A stretch of DNA of 64,000 nucleotides from JBFONV01 sp040779335 (GTDB lineage: Bacteria > Pseudomonadota > Gammaproteobacteria > Enterobacterales > Alteromonadaceae), in contig JBFONV010000005.1 of assembly GCA_040779335.1 (NCBI GenBank), forward strand, positions 417,599 to 481,598, in the 5' to 3' direction. Within the stretch, counting starts at the first letter, position 1. The number at the start of each line of letters is the position of its first letter. Both the position numbers and the translations under genes were made by a program. The notes beneath the pieces are model-generated. The model saw only the letters and a list, made by a program, of their open reading frames with translations, was not told where the DNA came from and ran no database searches. Positions 62,246 through 64,000 of the stretch are shown here, in pieces.

Positions 62246-63613
62246 TTATTGAGCCTTAGTTGCAACTGCTTTATTAATGCGGCGACGGTTACCAGTTTGA
62301 TTAGGCTTATTGGCTGATGAATTTTGACCTCCAGCATGTCGTCTGTTTTTGCCTGTAGGTTTATGGCCACGAGCGACATCACCTGATCGTTGCCCATCAC
62401 TATGTTCAACTTTTGCTGGTTTAGGTTTCTTCGGTTTTTTTGGTTTTAATGCTCTTAACACTCTCGATTCAGGTAAAGCGTTTATCGGTTCAAATCCGGA
62501 TATAATTTCACGCGGTATATGCTTTTGGATAACATGTTGAATGTCATTTAGTAGGTCAATATCATCAGCACACACTAGCGATATTGCACAGCCAGACGCT
62601 CCAGCCCTACCCGTACGTCCGATCCTATGAACATAATCTTCTGGAACATTTGGCAGTTCAAAGTTAATAACTTGCGGTAACTGATCAATATCAATACCAC
62701 GAGCAGCAATGTCTGTAGCCACAAGTACGTTGACGTTTCCGCCTTTAAAATTTGCTAAAGCCTTTGTTCGTGCACCTTGGCTTTTATTACCATGAATCGC
62801 TGCGGCATTAATACCATCAGCTTCTAATTGCTTTGTTAACTTATTCGCACCATGTTTAGTTTTCATGAAAACTAAAACTTGCTGCCAGTTATTATCTTTA
62901 ATAAGTTTTATCAATAACGGCGCTTTTTTCTTTTTATCGACAGGGTAGACAAATTGTTCAACAGATTCTGCGGCCGTATTGCGAGGAGTCACAGAAATTT
63001 CAACGGGATTGTTCACTAGTCCCTTGGCAAGCTCGCGTATTTCTTCAGAAAAAGTTGCCGAAAATAATAGGTTTTGACGCTTCTTAGGTAATAACGCTAA
63101 TATTTTTTTAATATCACGCAAAAATCCCATGTCTAACATGCGATCCGCTTCATCTAACACTAATATTTCTAACTCAGAAAATTTAATCGCGTTTTGATTA
63201 TATAAATCCAATAAACGACCTGGGGTCGCAATTAAAATATCAACTCCCTTTCTCAACCGCAACATTTGAGGGTTGATCTTGACCCCTCCAAAAACTACCG
63301 TTGATGTTAGCGCTAAATTTTTACTATAGGTCTCAACATTTTCAGCGATCTGGGCAGCCAACTCTCTCGTCGGTGTTAAAATAAGGGTACGAGTATGGTT
63401 ACTATGTGCTTTTTGACCTTTTGCTAATAATTCCAATATCGGCAAGGTAAAACCCGCTGTTTTACCAGTTCCTGTCTGCGCGGCGGCCATGATATCTTTG
63501 CCCGACAAAACGGCGGGTATGGCCTGCATTTGAATCGGTGATGGCGTGTCATACCCCTTTTCAACAACGGCAGCGACTATGGGTGCGGAAAGGCCTAAAG
63601 AATTAAAGCTCAT
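62246..63613 (-). CDS. rhlE: DEAD-box RNA helicase RhlE
   Basis: A 455-residue RNA helicase: GYDTPSPIQMQAIP, Walker A AQTGTGKTAGF, PTRELAAQIAENV, DEADRMLDMGF, SATFSEEIRELA and HRIGRTGRAGASG, then a long basic tail rich in KPKKPKKPKP and NRRRINK. The start MSFNSLGLSAPIV at ATG 63613 matches the E. coli RhlE N-terminus; the frame goes further but lacks support. Helps ribosome assembly and RNA turnover, especially in the cold. It is second of two related helicases within 5 kb. Confidence 0.92.
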   Translation of the reverse strand: MSFNSLGLSAPIVAAVVEKGYDTPSPIQMQAIPAVLSGKDIMAAAQTGTGKTAGFTLPILELLAKGQKAHSNHTRTLILTPTRELAAQIAENVETYSKNLALTSTVVFGGVKINPQMLRLRKGVDILIATPGRLLDLYNQNAIKFSELEILVLDEADRMLDMGFLRDIKKILALLPKKRQNLLFSATFSEEIRELAKGLVNNPVEISVTPRNTAAESVEQFVYPVDKKKKAPLLIKLIKDNNWQQVLVFMKTKHGANKLTKQLEADGINAAAIHGNKSQGARTKALANFKGGNVNVLVATDIAARGIDIDQLPQVINFELPNVPEDYVHRIGRTGRAGASGCAISLVCADDIDLLNDIQHVIQKHIPREIISGFEPINALPESRVLRALKPKKPKKPKPAKVEHSDGQRSGDVARGHKPTGKNRRHAGGQNSSANKPNQTGNRRRINKAVATKAQ

Positions 63614-63725
63614 ATGATAGATGTCTCTGATAGAGTTAAACGTATGCTTTATAAATGACAAAGCAAAGACTTAAAAATAGCGAAGTGCGATTGAATTGCA
63701 CTAATACTATGATAGTACTTAAACC

Positions 63726-63757
63726 AAAAAAGCCTAGTACATAATACTAGGCTTTTA
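63726..63757 (-). terminator. terminator after tRNA-Tyr
   Basis: AAAAGCCTAGTA / TACTAGGCTTTT stem with a 5-base loop. Read on the minus strand it follows the tRNA by 5 bp and ends in a run of T's. Confidence 0.85.
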
Positions 63758-63761
63758 ATAA

Positions 63762-63846
63762 TGGTGGAGGGAGGTGGATTCGAACCACCGAAGGCGGAGC
63801 CGTCAGATTTACAGTCTGATCCCTTTGGCCACTCGGGAACCCCTCC
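63762..63846 (-). tRNA. tRNA-Tyr (anticodon GUA)
   Basis: An 85-nt class II tRNA with an encoded CCA end. Acceptor arm is GGAGGGG / CCCTCC, the anticodon loop reads CTGTAAA with GUA, and the T-loop is GGTTCGAATCC. A long variable arm (GGCTCCGCC) is present. It is preceded by the 5S gene and a hairpin, so it may be transcribed as the last part of an rRNA operon. Confidence 0.97.
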
Positions 63847-63854
63847 AAAAGGGA

Positions 63855-63878
63855 AAGCCCAGCCGTAAAGCTGGGCTT
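63855..63878 (-). terminator. hairpin between 5S rRNA and tRNA-Tyr
   Basis: AAGCCCAGC / GCTGGGCTT stem, 6-base loop, followed on the minus strand by TCCCTTTT. It could be a terminator of the rRNA operon or an RNA-processing stem before the tRNA. Confidence 0.65.
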
Positions 63879-63886
63879 AAAATAGG

Positions 63887-64000
63887 AGTCTAGCAATGTC
63901 CTACTCTCACATGGGAACTCCCACACTACCATCGGCGCTACTGCGTTTCACTTCTGAGTTCGGCATGGGATCAGGTGGTACCACAGCGCTATTGTCGCTA
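63887..64000 (-). rRNA. rrf: 5S ribosomal RNA (partial, 5' end outside window)
   Basis: Minus-strand sequence with CCATGCCGAACTCAGAAGTG, AACGCAGTAGCGCCGATGGTAG and the closing GAGAGTAGGACATTGCTAGACT, matching bacterial 5S rRNA. Only the first few bases are missing beyond the right edge, so the 23S and 16S genes should lie outside. The exact 3' end, near 63887, is estimated from pairing with the 5' end. Confidence 0.93.

Noticed and set aside
1..64000. CRISPR arrays, insertion sequences or prophage
   Set aside because: No regularly spaced repeats, transposase, integrase or phage structural genes were found; the tRNA-Tyr and 5S ends show no inserted element.

Overview
The window is chromosomal DNA from a marine gammaproteobacterium of the order Alteromonadales. 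The AT-rich base composition, the housekeeping synteny shared with E. coli and Shewanella (comM/ilvGM, ilvY/ilvC, recQ-yigI-rarD, lptM-lysA-dapF-yigA-yigB-uvrD, hemCDXY, ubiD-fre), the class II IlvC, many GGDEF proteins, a dockerin-tailed ExeM-type nuclease and a PEP-CTERM protein suggest a Colwellia/Thalassotalea-like organism. That placement is inference; no 16S gene is present. Genes are packed tightly on both strands, with no insertion sequences, prophage or CRISPR array seen.

Layout. 0-11 kb is amino-acid biosynthesis: the start of an attenuated ilvGME operon (leader peptide, terminator-type attenuator), divergent comM, the ilvY/ilvC regulatory pair, a TauE-type exporter, ppnP and proBA. 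11-15 kb holds envelope and lipid genes (yihG-like acyltransferase, ybdG-like channel, tesB) and two unknown proteins. 15-21 kb is a cyclic-di-GMP district: a TPR protein with a degenerate GGDEF domain, a c-di-GMP-I (GEMM-I) riboswitch with its own promoter and a palindrome but no recognisable downstream gene, a DUF885 lipoprotein, a soluble GGDEF protein and a leftover GGDEF C-terminus. 21-25 kb has a cytochrome c, recQ, a broken yigI thioesterase and rarD. 25-29 kb carries a YfiR-histidine kinase fusion next to a REC-REC-GGDEF regulator.

29-35 kb is the uvrD/yigB/yigA/dapF/lysA/lptM cluster, in which the usual xerC is missing. 35-42 kb holds cyaY, hemCDXY, fre and ubiD. 42-50 kb is more accessory: two periplasmic binding-protein-like proteins without transporters, a DUF1579-like secreted protein, gamma-glutamyltransferase, a TIGR00266 protein, the dockerin nuclease, a cohesin-like PEP-CTERM protein whose signal peptide seems to lie in another frame, and a DsbA. 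50-59 kb encodes a HlyD/ABC/FtsX export system followed by a sigma-54 response regulator, its kinase and an M20 peptidase. 59-64 kb has two RhlE-type helicases, small conserved genes, and the end of an rRNA operon (5S) followed by tRNA-Tyr.

The most interesting region is 17.6-21 kb, where an orphan c-di-GMP riboswitch sits among intact, degenerate and fragmentary GGDEF genes. Next is the dockerin nuclease with its cohesin-like PEP-CTERM neighbour at 47-49.4 kb.
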